A stretch of DNA of 64,000 nt from Cordilura impudica (GCA_963682025.1 OY821517.1:235242496-235306495), one strand, 5' to 3'. Positions 33,521 to 48,616 are shown, counted from the stretch's first letter. Numbers and translations are program-made. The notes: generated by a model not told the origin, from the sequence alone.

Positions 33521-36500
33521 CACTATGGGTAATTTATCCCATTTTTTTGGCTAAAACTATTAACTGTTAGTCCGGAAAGTTTTTCGAACTGCAGAAGACG
33601 TTTTTGGAGTAAGAGGACCCTTATTTAATGATTTGGGAAGATTTAAAAAAATATGAAACTACACTCAAAAAAATTAGTTAGTAAAAAAGATAGTTAACTT
33701 ACTTTTCAATATCTAATTTTTTTATACGTATAATAAAAGGTTTTTTGACATAATTTTAAATCAGTTTTTATTACCTTAAAAAAATGCGAACTCTTATATA
33801 CAGAATTAGGTTTTAAAAATGGCTGTTTTCTTCTATTCAATTGTAATATTAAAGTCATTTTGTAAATTAACATCATCTAAAACATTTATGTACATAAAGT
33901 CTGTTATAGTATTGACATCATCTTCACATTCGTCGTCTTCACTTGCGCTTAGATCCTCAGTGCTTTCAAAACTACATGGATGAACTTCTGGACTGCACAG
34001 CATATCAATCACTTCTCGTGGAAGCTGAAGACGTTTTCTAGTATCCATTCTCGTCTTTAGATATATAGAAGAAACAAGTGGGTCAGACATATCCATGGCT
34101 CCGTTAAAAATATCTGACATATTATTTTTGCGGCTACATTTTCTGGCATGAAGCAGTCTATCAGATTTGTAAATTCTATGGTGTGACTCAGCAGCATCTT
34201 CTCCAAAACAGCCAATTGGAAGAATTGTATTTTCTATTATTTCTTTTGAATGAATTAAAAGTTTATGAACAGTCGGTGTCATTGGAAGCCAAGAATATTT
34301 TGTTTGTATGAGTTTTGCAGTATTAAAGCAAAAAGTATTGAATTTTTCTAAATCCAAGGGGAACTGGCAACATATACAAATCAAAATAATTTTTAATGAA
34401 TATATTAACTCTGCATCAATACCAGTTATATGGGAAAAGAGGGCATGATCTGCAAAAGCCCGACGAGCAGTGTTTCCATCATTGGTGCTGCCAAATCCTC
34501 CCGTTTTTGGTTTGTCTACGTGAAGAGACATTTTTTCCCAAAACAAGTTCTGAATTTTTCTTTTTTTTCCAATACGACCTTTCGGTCCTCTTCTTTTCTA
34601 ACTTGCCACTTCTTTATTTCGGACTTATAGCCTGCGTGCAATATGAACTCAAAAACACGAATCCAACAATGCAAAGGACTTAATCCGTATTTTAGGTTAC
34701 CTTCTTTCGCATGAAATGTGTCGCTCTCAAAGTTTGTGATTTTCATAAAGTCCTTTGGATTTGCTCCACATATAGGGCAAGTTTGACTTGATTTAGTGTT
34801 GGTTAACACGTTCAAAACTTTTCCGTCAATTAAGGTGAGTGATAACTTAAAACATATTTCAATGATCCTTGTTTCATCAACTTGTATTCTTATATTCTTC
34901 AACTCTGCAATTTGTCTTTTCAAATCCAAATCTTCTTCTAAAATAACCTCTCTTGTCTCTTTTATGTACTGAAGCTTTATGGCGCGACAAAACCTTATCG
35001 ACTGAGGGGTACGGTTATTCCAAAGAGGTTCTCCGAAAGAGTCGATTAGCCTTAAAGGAATGAGGGTGGTTGCAAATAAACATAAATCGAAGTCGCCAGA
35101 AGAACCTGGCTCGTCAAACCGCTGTTTATATAATGATTGGCCTGTACTGCCATCAAAGCCATAACTTACAATGAGATCTGCTTTAAGAACAACTACATTT
35201 TTGGCCATTGCCGCCGCTACAACCTCCCTTTGCATCTCAACAATCCTGTTGGCAGTGTGCGTTAGCAACATTTGTAGTGAAACTTTGGCATATTTTTCAG
35301 TTATCTCTATACCATCTGGTCTGCATTTTAACTTTGAAAGTGCAACGTCGTTGTAAAGCGGATAAATATCACAATTTCTCGATTTATTTTCGCTTCTAAT
35401 ATTTAGATATTGCGCCTTTGTAAAGTTGTTTTCTAATATAAAGGATAGTGCCTCTTCTGTCGTAAGTCTGACTGGCTTCTTCGTCGCACTCTCTGATATT
35501 TTCCTCAATTTAGAGGGCCTTGTTGGGCTAGCTAGAGTTTCTTTGAGAACCACTGCTAAGTCTAGCTGCTTTTGCTTTCGAGCAGATTTTGTTGCTGCGC
35601 GAACACACAGCTCCGTTTCATGTTGTACTGATTTTGATAGTTCATCAGCATCCCTTCTTTTTGAACGTTCGCTTTTCTCTCCAAAAATTTTTTTTGGGCG
35701 TCCAACTGCGGATGTACTCGGCTCAACGAAAAACTTTTTAACTTCAATTTTGAACTGAGAATTTAACCATTCTGAATTTTTCGACTCAAACACAACACGT
35801 TTTCTGTGTGAATTTTGCCATTTCTGAGACAAATAACGACAAAAATTTGTGATCTTTCGTTTAAGAACAATCATTTCTTCACTCAACGTTTCGCCATCAC
35901 CTATTTTCCTAAGCATATACTTCAAAACAGCAGTTTCTTTCTCTCCTTTGTTTCTTTCTTCGAACCAAACCTCAGCAAGTAGAGGTTGCCTACAAAAAAT
36001 GGCATATATCAAAAAACGCACAAAATCGCAGCATGAAATTGATGAAATAAACTCAAAATTAAATACTTAACAAACCTTTATTAATTCTAGAATTAAAAAT
36101 TATTAAGCTTTCTTTAAAAGCTTATCCAAAGTTGGATAAGAATTATTATTTTTTGAAAATTGAGGTTAGGCCGAAAGAATGAATTTTTTTCACCAATAAA
36201 TTATTTTATTTCTAAAATGATTATTTATTTATTTACCACTTACCATTAATATTGTTTTCCATGTCTGACTTTATTTTTCAAGCGTTTTTTTATTAGGAAA
36301 TATTGCCTTGTATTGTCACCAAAAAATCACATGAACCACGTTCCACTTAAATTGACATTTGTAAACAATGACTTTGAGAGTCAGCTGATTAGCAGTTTTT
36401 GGTTCTTTACAAAAACAAAATTTACTTCTAAATGCTTTGAAGTATTCTTAATTAAACTGCAACAACAAAAGCTTGGTTTTCAAAAGTGCGAAATTTGAAT

Positions 36501-36535
36501 TTTGGCCAAGAAAATGTATCAAATTACCCACAGTG
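33521..36535 (-). mobile_element. Transib element #2, full length (CATTG target duplication)
   Basis: CACTATGGGTAATTT at 33,521 and, inverted, CACTGTGGGTAATTT at 36,535 form the ends. They start with a RAG-heptamer-like CACTRTG. CATTG flanks both sides (33,516-33,520; 36,536-36,540). At 3,015 bp with a nearly complete transposase it is the best preserved Transib here. Confidence 0.92.
33833..36021 (-). pseudogene. Transib transposase #2 (RAG1-like), one frameshift
   Basis: The frame 36,021-34,516 continues after one frameshift near 34,540 into 34,546-33,833, about 730 residues in all. Seen in order: a Lys/Arg-rich N-terminal part with SVGRPKKI-like AT-hook character, IVSYGFDGSTGQSLYKQ (candidate first Asp), LTLIDGKVLNVL with CPICG (second Asp and zinc ligands), LSPLHCWIRVFEF, and TPTVHKLLIHSKEI followed by GEDAAESHHRIYKSDR (candidate catalytic Glu), matching RAG1 core order. 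It probably has an upstream exon: the minus strand shows TTTTTGTAG just before residue RQPLLAEV, a good acceptor. It cuts at CACTRTG ends in the nucleus. Repairing the single frameshift is not implied to restore activity. Confidence 0.85.
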
Positions 36536-37156
36536 CATTGTTATGAAGCAAGAACATAAAAACCCAGTTAGTATTTAATGAAATTATGATACGGTTTTAT
36601 GACTCGATCTTCAGATGAGATTGTTAAAACAAGCTTTCAAATGCTGACTGAGTATACACTAGGGCGGGTCGATTTAAAAATCGCCCATTGCTCAGTGAAA
36701 ATCGTATTCTAGGGATCAAAATAAGAAACTTTGCCGAAGGAACCATACCTCTAAAACGAATTCTGATGTCCCAGAATTTGGGTCGAACTTTTGGGTAGGG
36801 GCAAATTTTGAAAAATCCCACTTTGACCCATTTAGAGTGCTCCAATCGAGTCCAAATGTATGACCGACCCCCACTAACTTTGGAGGCCCGACCCACCCAT
36901 GCCAGTGGTACACCCCCTGGAACTCCCCTGGGGGTTCCCCATACAAAAATTAAAAAAAATCGCCAGTTTTGGCACTTTACATGAAAAAATCAGCGAAATG
37001 CCTATGTTTTTTCCTTTATTTTTATTTATTTATTTATAATAATATTTATTATTTATTTATAATATCTATTTTTTCTCTTAAGAAATTTATTTAGTCAGAA
37101 CATATGTAAATGAAAAAATTAATTAAAGTTATTTATAGAAAAGAAACTAAAAAAAA

Positions 37157-39383
37157 TTATTGTTTGAAGTCTTTTTTACTTTCAAGTCTGGGCAATTTCG
37201 CACGGCTCTCTAATGTCGTCGCCATAACAGCCTCTACATTTTCCGGTATAACCCGTTTGGAAACGCTAGCTAGCAATTGAACATGTCGTTCCGTTCCTTG
37301 TATGTGTGATGGAATTTTTGGATAATTAAACGGTGGATCATCTTGATTTAAATATTCTTTCAATGTATCGTACGGAATGCTTCGCGTGAATGGTGGTTCA
37401 AATATGTTATTTATGTCATTCATATTGATCATTTCTGTGTAACTTGTGCAATTAAAGTTTATATCTGGTTTTTTATAAGCTCTAAGTTGCGTTGGGTCGT
37501 CAAGATCGGTTCGATAGCGTAGAATTTTCTTGATAGCACAGTCGGGCTTTTCTTTGCTATCATCAAACAACATTGATAACAAGATATTTTCCGAATGCGC
37601 ATAATATGAATTATCTTTAATTACTTGATTGACAATTTTGCGTAAACGAGGTTCTAGAAATCGTGACCAACCAATGAACTTGAAAAATAATGCACTGTCG
37701 TACACGACAGAGCTGTAATACTTGATATTGAAGTACATTGGCACATAACATTTAATTATGAATTCAACCAGAATTCTTGAATTTGCATCTGGATTTTCCG
37801 TTGTCACATATAATCGTAATAATCTAGCGGCCTTGGTGAGCTACCGAGAATGTACAATTTTCCCTGGTTTGGTGTTAGCCAGATCCACCGAAACCACGCC
37901 GCTAGAAATTGCATGGGCCATGTCGTATTAGTACTTCGAATCGGTGGAAAATCCAATTTTTTCTGGAGCAGGGGGCATATTTTGCAACTCAATTTTCTGG
38001 AAGCCGTCCACCACCTGAAAATATATAATAATAAAATAATTAATAATGGTTGACAATTATAATAAATGAGTGATAGCAATAACTTACCGGAAGAGTTTCA
38101 CAAGTTTCGATTTGACGGCTCAGTTTTCCGATTGCCGACCTCGGTCCAGTGCTGGTTGATTTATCCAAAGCTTCAAACAAATGCCGAAACGGAAGTTCGT
38201 TGAAGTGTAGAAGGCAAACGAACTAATGCAATGGTCTTTTTAACAGCAATTCGAATCATCGTATAATTCCACCGTGTGGGCCAGAGTTTGTTGGCTCACC
38301 GTCAGTGCATATTCCAATTAATGCATCCAGTGATATATTTTTATCGTTGAAAAAATCATTTAATTTAGTTGTTTTGTATTCAGCGGTTTCATGTTCCAGT
38401 CTTACGTAACCAATCAATTCAGAACTGGGTTCTCTCAAAATAACAAGGTGAGGTTCTTTTACCATCCTAGTATGATACTTCTCATCAATTTTATCTATCG
38501 TTAAAGTATCATCTTTTCTGCCATCGAATGAAAACGCTAAAAAATTGGTATCATCTAACCCTTTGCATTTCTCTTTTTCTCTGCGAACTTTCGATTTATC
38601 CATGATGAGAGGTTTCCCATGCTTATCTTTAATTTTAAAATCTTGAAAAAGAGCGGTTCCCAATGCTGATGCTACTCTATCAGGCACACCAAATCTGTCA
38701 CATACCAAGACAAAGTTAAAACAATCGTATCTCTCTGTGTATTGTGAACTTGTGTTTCTATTCATATCTTCTTGAACCGGTGGCGGTGAGTATGTTGAAT
38801 CATCGGGATCTTGGTATTTTGGCATTGATGACATACACGTTGCTCCTTGCTCATCAATTTACATCACAAATGCATCCATTGTTAGTCTTCTCTGATTATG
38901 TTGATCGTGCATAAACTCTTTGAGGCGTTCGGGAACCAAGCCGCATACACATGGAGCTGCCTTCAAATCGCATTTACATGTTCCAATGTAAAAAATTGTT
39001 TCCAGAGATTTTACATATTCCGTAAATTGTTGGGTTTTGTTTCTTCTCTTCATTTGGTCTTGATATTTGTCAAGCAATCTATTCAATTTATTACATACAC
39101 TTTTTTTCAGCATTATTTCCATACCAAGTTTTTCCCAAATTACAATCAACTTATCTTGTACTTGAATAGTGAATGATTTATAGGAAAACTTTTTTTGTTC
39201 TGTTTTAGCACGTTCGCTTAAGTAAAAATAATATCTCAAGATATCCAGATGGGTTGGTAAATTAAGATCAGTAGACACACCAAAAACAGTAACATCATGC
39301 TTGGGTATATGACCCATTGGGTTTTCGATAGTTGTTGATGTTGTTGTTGCTTCATCTTGCGGTGTAGAGGATGGTGGATTCAT
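37157..39383 (-). pseudogene. Element C transposase, unassigned family, lightly damaged
   Basis: It starts at 39,383 (MNPPSSTPQDEATTTS). A single in-frame TAA (about 38,859) separates it from 38,834-38,256 in the same frame. Then come LLHFNELPFRHLFEALD after a frameshift and a stop, a donor GTAAGT at about 38,089 and an acceptor TTTTCAG at about 38,010. The end is 37,807-37,157 with YYAHSENILLSMLFDD, PFTRSIPYDTLKEYL and GTERHVQLL, then TTLESRAKLP. The middle contains CTDGEPTNSGPHGG. I recall this architecture from many uncharacterised invertebrate proteins but know no name for it. The role as transposase is inferred from its position between long TIRs with a perfect 8-bp duplication. Confidence 0.65.
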
Positions 39384-39569
39384 TGTAAACTTTTTGATTT
39401 GGAATGGTCACTTCACTTATTTTTTTTTTTAAATATTTTTTATCTGAAATTAGCACATCACACTTTTAGTTCTTCACAACGACTTAATGAATTCACAAAA
39501 ACTGTTGCCTTATATATGGTCTACGAGACGAGGTAATAAGAATGAAATGGTAATTTCAATTCTACCTGC

Positions 39570-39887
39570 TGTGGTGGCTTAAAAACCCACACAAGCAATT
39601 TTACGACATACAATTATGTCACAGTGATACGTTCATTTTTTAAAAGGGTTGCGGTGCATTACAGTGATACCTTAATTGTTAAAATGGTTGCAAAAAACGC
39701 GCATTTCTTAAGAAGGTGCCATAAAAACGCATAAAAAGGGTTGTAAAAACAACCTTCATATCTTAAGTAGGTGCTATAAAAAAACTACACAAGTAAGTTT
39801 ACGACATGCAGCTGTGTCTTGTGGTGGCTTAAAAAACCCACACAAGCAATTATACGACCTGCAATTGTGTCACAGTGATACGTTAAT
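39570..39887. repeat. Subterminal repeats of element C
   Basis: Units with AAAACCCACACAAGCAATT, TTACGACATGCAATTGTGTC and CACAGTGATACGTTAAT recur near 39,590 and 39,828, and in shorter form at 39,640-39,780. More copies continue on the far side of the insertions (50,890-50,990), showing that one repeat array was split by the family-B element. Confidence 0.75.
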
Positions 39888-42800
39888 TATACCCTATACC
39901 ACTATGTGGTTTGGGTATAATGACTTTGTGCTGCTGTTTGTAACAACCAAAAATATTTGACCTAGACCCATCTTTAATTATACCGATCGAATCAGAACCA
40001 CTTGCTGAGTTGATTTAACAATGTCCGTCCGTCCGTCCGTCTGTGTGTCCATGTAAAGCTTGTAATCAAACTGCAGGTCGCAAATATGAATATATTTTGA
40101 CGAAATTTGGTATGTAAGCTTTTGTCGGCCATGGGATGAACGCTATTGAAATTGGTGAGAATCGGTCCATGTTCAGACCTAGCCCCCATACAAATTACCC
40201 ATATGAAATCGACATAAATTGCCATAAGATCCAAATTGTCATATAGATCTTACTCAAATTGGGTTTGTATGCGTTCATTATATCCACTTATGAGTAGTCC
40301 AAAAATGATCCCTTTGATCCCATATAGAGCTGCTTCCCGATCTTCACTTAAATCTATTAAAAAACAAGTAAGAGTGTTAAATTCGGCTGTGCCGAATCTT
40401 TGATACCCTCCACCTCGGTTTGAGTCTTGATAATAAATGTAAATGAAAATGTAAAGAATTTGTTAAACTTAATACCAAAAATTATTTCAGCAAATTCTTT
40501 GGGTTGGTTTTCTTCTTTTCTATGATTTCGGATTTATTTCGGTGTTTGCTTTTTGGTCATCGTGGTTGCTGATCGGCATGCATTTTGGTTATATACCTAT
40601 ATGCATGCGTTTCCGGTTATATGACATAACTTCTCGTTTAATTTAGTTTTTGCTAATTAAATAGCTCGCCCTAACCTCCATTGCAAAGGTAATGGTTGTG
40701 TAGAGTGGCTATATGCATTAAATCGTGCTAATTGGAGATGGCTGTATAGTTTCTTTTAACTGGCCAAATATTTCTTCATTGTGGCCATATAGGTCGGATG
40801 GAGTAACAAAATAATAACCAAAAAAAAAGCTCTCTCAACTTTTTTTTTAAAATATTGCCATATTTTGAAAACATAGAGAATAAATTTATAATAATAAATA
40901 ATCAAATTAGGGATGAAAAACGCAAAAAACGAAAAGTCCCAAACATTTTAAATAAAATAATTTAATGTTATCTTTATTTTCTGAAAAATTTAAAATTTTC
41001 ATCCAAAAAAAATTGTGAAAATTTATATATAAAAAATAACATTCTCATAAAATTACGTTTACTTATGTAACAATTTTTATGTTAGCAATTCTTAAATATC
41101 ATTTGAGGTTTTCTTAAATTCATTGAATTTAAATTAATATCGACAAATCTGTTTTTCTATTTATTTAAATTGTAAAGGAGTGGCATCTCTGTCAAAATAA
41201 GCGAAAAACACAAAGAATAGAAAAAAACAAATTACTTCGTGTTTGACAGGATGATTTTATGTTTATGTTTAATATCTTTATTTTTTTTACTTATATTTCT
41301 GTTTATTTATTTGAAAATGAAATAATGAATTGAATATGCTATTTAATTTTTTTATTTATATAAAAAAGTTTTTTAATTAAAGCAAAATATTTTCACTATT
41401 TCATGATTTTTATTTATGTATAACGACATTTCAACCTAAAAATTTAAGTTTTTATCGATTGGATAAACAACACAAAAATGGTTGTCGTTTAGATAACAAC
41501 AACAGCTGACTTTAACAATAGCGAATATCGTTTCAAAATTTTACTGATAATTTTGCAATTTTCTTTTTTTTTACAATTCGACTATCGTTCAAAGAAGTTA
41601 CTGAATCGCGGTACTGAAAAGTTATTAATATCTCCTGAATGGCAATATTTTTTTTAAATGTAAACATTTTTAAATGTAAAGATATTTCTAAATTTAAAAT
41701 TATTATTTCCGACGTTTTGATATGATTTTCTGAAACTCAATTAATATTTTCTAATTTATAATTGGAAATTTTATTTTCAGTTTTTATTATAATTGATATT
41801 TTCTTAAATTTGAATGGAAAATTTAAAAAGTGAAATTTTGTATTTATGTGAATAATAATGCTTTATTAATTATAAACAATTTTTAAAAATTAGATGTAAT
41901 CGCAATCAGATATTTTATAGGTAAAGCAGAATAATAATTCTATATAACTATGTAGAACTGTTTTGTAAGCAAAAAACTCATTGACGAACTCGGTAACTCT
42001 ATTTTGTAAAGACAACAAAAAGTTAACCCCCCAATCTCACATCACACTGAAATTGTAAAATCGTTGTGTACGTATTATCAACGAAAAATTGTTCGAATTA
42101 GTGGAATCCATCGCCATTAAATTTTATGCTCAAACATCTGACTGCAATCTCATTTTTAAAATGTTGTCGAAGCGTAAACTTGAAAAAATTTGTATACTTC
42201 TCTATCTTATTTTATTTTAAGTAGAGTTACCAAGTTTATTATACAGGCACATGTTTGAGGGAAAATGTTTACATTTATTATTATTAGTATTATTTTAATA
42301 ATAGTTAATAATATTTATGCTCTATAATTAACAAACTTGCGTTTTTGTATGCGCATTTCAAAAAATAAATCATTATAATAGATTTAACAAGTTAAAACTT
42401 TAATTACAATTTTACAGAATCCAGTAAATTTGCATTAAATTTATAACAGGGTAACATTAATCATCGTTAGTGTCTGCCACTACTCGCACGAAAAATTTGG
42501 TGCCATTAGTGTGACCACTGCGGAAAATGTGTGTGTATTAGTAAAAAAAATGTGAGTGTATTGAGTTTTTCGAACTTGCAGTGTGATGTGAGATTGGTGG
42601 GTAATATGCCAAACTTATGTTCATATTTGTAAAAGAATAATGAAAAAACGTATGAAATAAGAGACCAACCCGTGTATACTCTTAACATTGTTCTGTATGA
42701 TATCTAGTTGAAAATATTAACATTCATGTTAAAATAGAAATAACTATTGCAAAGCTAATTAGAACAAACAAAAATTATGGCGGCATCTACTGTGGCATAG

Positions 42801-45800
42801 TCACGCTGAGCAAAATGAAGTGACACTCTGTTAATACAAAAGAAATGTATTTTCCCCACAACAAAATACTGCAGAATTTTATGTAAATAAAATAACCGAT
42901 TTATTTCTAACATGCAGTTACTATGAATATACATACATACATATATATAATATATGTACATTATTTGTATTATTTAATAAGTGTATGTATGTATATTTAA
43001 ATATTACACACAAAAAATACAACATCAAACGTTACTTTTGTGTTTTTCTCTTTAAATAAATTAATACATAAATTTTTTTGCTAAATTTACATTTGGGCAA
43101 TTTACAACAGGTGTTGTATATTGTATGTTGTATTGAAATACACAATACAATCATTTGTTGTGAACACTCAGTTGTATTTTCATATTGTAAAACGCTTTCT
43201 TTAGTAATTTTCGATCCAACGAGGAAAGATCGCTTCGTCGCTTCTGCTATTTTGTACAAGAGAAAACACTTGTCAGTGTTTGCTTTTTGGTCGTGAGATA
43301 TACCCTGGAGTTTTAGTTACGTACCTCTTGCATTTTAATTTATAACGAAAAAAAAAATGTTAAATGTTTTGGTTGGTACTGAAAGAGAAAATACATACTA
43401 AAAATATAAACATTAATTTTTATATAAATAAACTTATCGAAGTATTTGCGTTATTTGCATTATTAGCCATATTTTATTTTATAATTATTTATGCTGATAA
43501 TATTCTATGTATTTGTTTTTTCTTTTTCATAAAAACTGGCATTCACTTGGAACTGATATGTTATGATACAATATACAACATTTACTAAACATAGCAAATG
43601 AAGTTGGATCGTGTATCAGATTTTTCAGTGAAAATTACCAACAACAATTTTACACTATTGTAAAGTGATACACGATACAACAGATACAACGATACATTAC
43701 CCATTGTGAATTGCCTAATTGTTTTTTTTTATTAACAACTAGGTATTTTAGCATTATTTGATTTAGATGTTGGTGAATTTTTACTCCCTTTATATTAACT
43801 CGTAGTGTCTGCTTGTCGAAAAAATTTTGGATCGATTTTAACCACTTTCCCGTGACCCAATCGATCTGAAATTTTGCAGGCAGGCTTGTGGCAATGACAG
43901 AAATGATCTAACATATTTTTTTAGTGATGGAAACTTTTAAATTTTTCTACCAGAGTTGATAAAAAAATGTACAAAGGGTTTGTTTTTGTTATATTATTAC
44001 CATAACGACCACAAAAACAACAAGTCCAGCTATGAAAACAATGCAACATTTAGAATAACAACAAGAACAATATAGAAATATCATGTTTTTCATTTTTTTT
44101 TACTTTTTCAGAGATTTCCCTGGACCTGTTCCACCGATTTTAATGATTTTTGAAGTAGAAATCTTTCCATGAATTTGGTGAATCATTCTCACTAAAAATG
44201 ATCACTGTAGCTGCACTATTGAGGGCGTGATCGTGACAAGAACAACATAGAAAATTGTTTTTTTTTCAAGACTTTTTTAGTTCTTCATTCAAATCTCGGG
44301 CCCTAATCGACCGATTTGGACGATTTTAAATAGCAAACTTCTCAGGATGTTAGTGAATCATTTTTATGTCAACGAGTACCCTAGCTGCCGGATTGATGCC
44401 GTCATCGTGATTTCCACAGACGGACAGACGGACAGACGGACATCGCTATATCAACTCCGGTTGTTATAAGGATCACAAATATATAAATTTTATGGGGTCC
44501 AAAATTTTTTTTCTAATTATTACAAACGGAATGACAAACTTATATATACCCTCTACACACTGGAGTGGAGGGTATAACAACTCTACAACAGCAACAATGA
44601 CAGTCATATGTTTTTCAAATAGGAAAAAACTGTTTATGTGTTAGTTTCGGTCATTCCCCAGTATGCATTGAAATATTATTTCTCCAATGTTGGAGAAAAG
44701 TTAAGTTCTTAAATTGATGTCAAATGTAATTCTCAACTTGGGTTGAACAATTTTTCTCCTTGTTTGCTTTCAACTTGACATCAAGTTGAGACTTAACCTT
44801 TTTTCCAATCTTTGAGAAACATTTTTACTCTCAATTGGATATCCAACACTTTTCTCCACTTGAGACCAAACATTTTTTCAACTTGAATACGATTTGTGTT
44901 AAGTCTGAGATATTATTTAAATATGTCATAAATAATAAATTAAATTAAAAAATGCCAAAAAAGTACAAATAAATCATTGATATATTTTTAATTATTTCTG
45001 CTTTTTGTCGAATTTTTCAAAAAATGTACAACTAATTAATTCATTTATTTTTAATTCTAGATTTTAAAAAATGTACATAATATGTACATTTAATGTTAAA
45101 CATGTACATAGTAATGTTAAATATATAATGAAATTAAATTGAAACATTAAAAAAAGTACATTGTTTTCATTTCTAAAATTAGTATAATATTTTTTAATAT
45201 GGCAATTCCGTACCTTCCATTTGGTACCGATTGGAAATATTTCTTTGCTATCAAGTTGAGAATCACAAATTTCTCAATTTGATAACTATGAAAATCGCCA
45301 TATAAAAAATGTGCCTTTTAAGTTGAGAAGACTATATTCGAACTATTGAGGGCATTTGAGAATTAACGTTGGAGATTTGAGAAATGTATTTGATCTCAAA
45401 TGCACCTCAAGTTGATAGCAAACAAAAATGTTTATTGGGACATTTATTGTAGGGTCGTTTGCACACACACAAAAAATAGAAAATAAATTGTCAATAAGCA
45501 AAGCAAGTGGCTTCGAAATTCGATGATGCCAGTTAATCATTTTTTGTTCACGCGGAATTTATAATTGGAGGAATTTTTTCTCGAGAAATACCGTGAGAAA
45601 GAAATTCCTTGAGAATATTCATAATTGGGATGAATAACTTTTAATTGGAACTTTTTAGTCAGAATAAATCATAATTCTAGTTAGATATTGGTTAATATTT
45701 AATTAGAAAAAATATTGTGGTGGCATCTACGCAATTATTGAGGCAGTCACGGAAAAATTAAATGCAAGTCTGTTTTTTTTAATATAACAAAAATGGATTT

Positions 45801-48616
45801 TCCCTTTAACAAAATATGGCAGAATTCTTTATAAATGAAATGCAAAATGGAAAATCAATTTTGTGCTAATTCTTAACAAAATTAATAAAATATATTTATA
45901 TGTATTATTATATTTATTAATATTTGTAATTTTATTTGACACAATTTCACACACATTTTTACAGATCAACTGTTTTAATTACAAAAAATATTGTGGTGGC
46001 ATCTACGCAATTATTGAGGCTGTCACGGAAAAATTAAATGCAAGTCTGTTTTTTTTTAATATAACAAAAATGGATTTTCCCTTTAACAAAATATGGCAGA
46101 ATTCTTTATAAATGAAATGCAAAATGGAAAATCAATTTTGTGCTAATTCTTAACAAAATTAATAAAATATATATATATGTATTATTATATTTATTAATAT
46201 TTGTAATTTTATTTGACACAATTTCACACACAGTTTTACAGATCAACTGTTTTCAACTGATTTAGAAGTTTTCTGTTTTTGAAACAGTAGTGCCAATTTG
46301 TAACATTTTGTGATGTAATGAAAATCGCAGAATAATAAGTTAATACACAATAAAAAATATTAAATTTTTAAGTTTTATATACATATTGCAATAAAAAAAA
46401 CTTTGGTAAATTTACATTGAAGATGGTCAGAAATGAATGAGAAAAAATATATAGGCATTTTAGAAAAGCACATTTAATATTAAACTTTATGCACAAAATA
46501 TATGGGTTTTTGTTGTTTCGAATTTAACTGTGGCTCTAAGTGAAAAGTTTTAGACCGATCGTATATTACATCTTGAGGATCCTCACCTAATATTTTCAAA
46601 TATTTTAAATTCTTTTTAACTCATTTAACCTCATTACGAAAATAGTAAAACAGTAAATATGGAAAATCCACGCACCTCAAAAAATTGTTTTCTATGAAAT
46701 AAATTAAAGACATTTCATATTATACAATTTTCTTTCAAAAATGTATCAATTATTGCAAATTTGAAATTTGACATATAGTATTTATACATATATTTGTATA
46801 GATTTCGCAGTATGAAAAGAACTATTATTTCTTTATTTAGAATATATGTAAGTATTGCTCGCAAAAAAATTCAACATCATGAATGAAACACATAGACGAC
46901 TGCTGGCAGCAGCATTTGTAGTCGTATAGTCAGCTACTTGATTTTTCTGAATACGACAGCAACATATAATACAAATGCATTTTTATTTAAATATACAATT
47001 ACTTTTACTTATTTAAAATGCATTAGTACAACGTAAAAATAAATAAATTAGTTTAACGCCTTTTGATTATTAATGGAATTATAGCCTTTCATTTTGCGAT
47101 TTTTTTTTTAAACAAAATAAAATATTTCATAGCAATAACTTCTTTTACATATTTTGTTATATTGTCAACACTATTTTTGTTTTGTAGCCAACAAAACACA
47201 CTTGCAGTTTTTTTTTCTATTTGAAGAACATATGACTGCCATTGTTGATGTTGTAGAGTTGTTTTTTTTTTTTTGATTTTGTTTCGTTAACTCTTTTGTA
47301 TTAAAGCACCTCCAATATATGTATCCATTTTAGTTTGCAAATTCAGTATATTTATAATTTATTACTTACAGCAAAAAATAATAGAAACAATTTTATCAGT
47401 TATGCTTACGAAACTATATAAATAGACTTGAAGTTGGCTGCAAAAGCAGTAGCCTGTGTAAAGAACAAGTTAGCGACATGTAACTGTTACGTAACGTGTC
47501 AGCCTTTTTTTCACATGAAAAGTATTGGAACGTTCCGGTTACGTTCGGTAACTGTTTTAAATTATTTTCATGTAAAAAAAAACAACTGACTCGTTACGGT
47601 TACGGTTAGAAAACATTGACCTTTTATATGTATTATAATGCTATGAATGCATTTATCTTTATTTTATTTATATATTCTTTTTTTTTGTATTGTATATTAT
47701 TTTTTTTTTATTATTATTACTATTTCATTTAATTATTTTTTTCTTTAAATAAATTAATACATAAAAATTTGTTTTTTAAATTATTGGTGAACTTTTACTC
47801 CCTTTATTTACTGCCTTTATATTAACTGGTAGTGTCTGCTTGTCGACAAAATTTTGGATCGATTTTTAGCCCCTTTCCCGTGAGCCAATCGATCTGAAAT
47901 TTTGCATGCAGGCTCGTGGCAATGACAGAAATGATCTAACAAATTTTTTTAGTGATGCCAAAACAATGGAAACTTTTAAAATTTTCTACCAGAGTTCACA
48001 AAAAAATGTACAAAGGGTTTGTTTTTATTATATTATTACCACAACGACCACAAAAACAACAAGTCCAGCTATGACAACAATGCAACATTTAGAATAACAA
48101 CAGGAACAATATGGAAACATCATGTTTTTAATTTTTTTTTAATTTTTCATAGATTTACCTGGACCTGTTCCACCGATTTTAATGATTTTTGAAGTAGAAA
48201 TCTTCCCATGAATTTGGTGAATCATTCTCACTAAAAATTATCACCCTAGCTATCCTATTGAGGGCGTGATCGTGACAAGAACAACATAGAAAATTATATT
48301 TTTTCAAGACTTTTTTTAGTTCTTCATTCAAATCTCGGGCCCTAATCGACCGATTTGGACGATTTTAAATAGAAAACTTTTCAGGATGTTAGTGAATCAT
48401 TTTTTATGCCAACGAGCACCCTAGCTGCCCGATTGATGCCGTCATCGTGATTTCCACAGACGGACAGACGGACAGACGGACATCGCTATATCAACTCCGG
48501 TTGTTATAAGGATCACAAATATATATATTTTATGGGGTCCAAATTTTTTTTTCTAATTATTACAAACGGAATGACAAACTTATATATACCCTCTGCACAC
48601 TGGAGTGGAGGGTATA

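Noticed and set aside
33266..33521. GTA as a 3-bp target duplication for the CAAGAATC-ended element
   Set aside because: It would need one extra G at the left end; the flanks AGTAG and GTAAT do not align cleanly.
34396..36070. Plus-strand ORFs opposite the Transib #2 transposase
   Set aside because: Shadow frames of the minus-strand gene with no recognisable motifs.
11548..48616. Plain segmental duplication of 8.3 kb
   Set aside because: Similarity starts and stops at known element termini, and copy B lies in a clean split of another element; transposition explains it better. An assembly artefact is unlikely given different flanks and the MITE difference.
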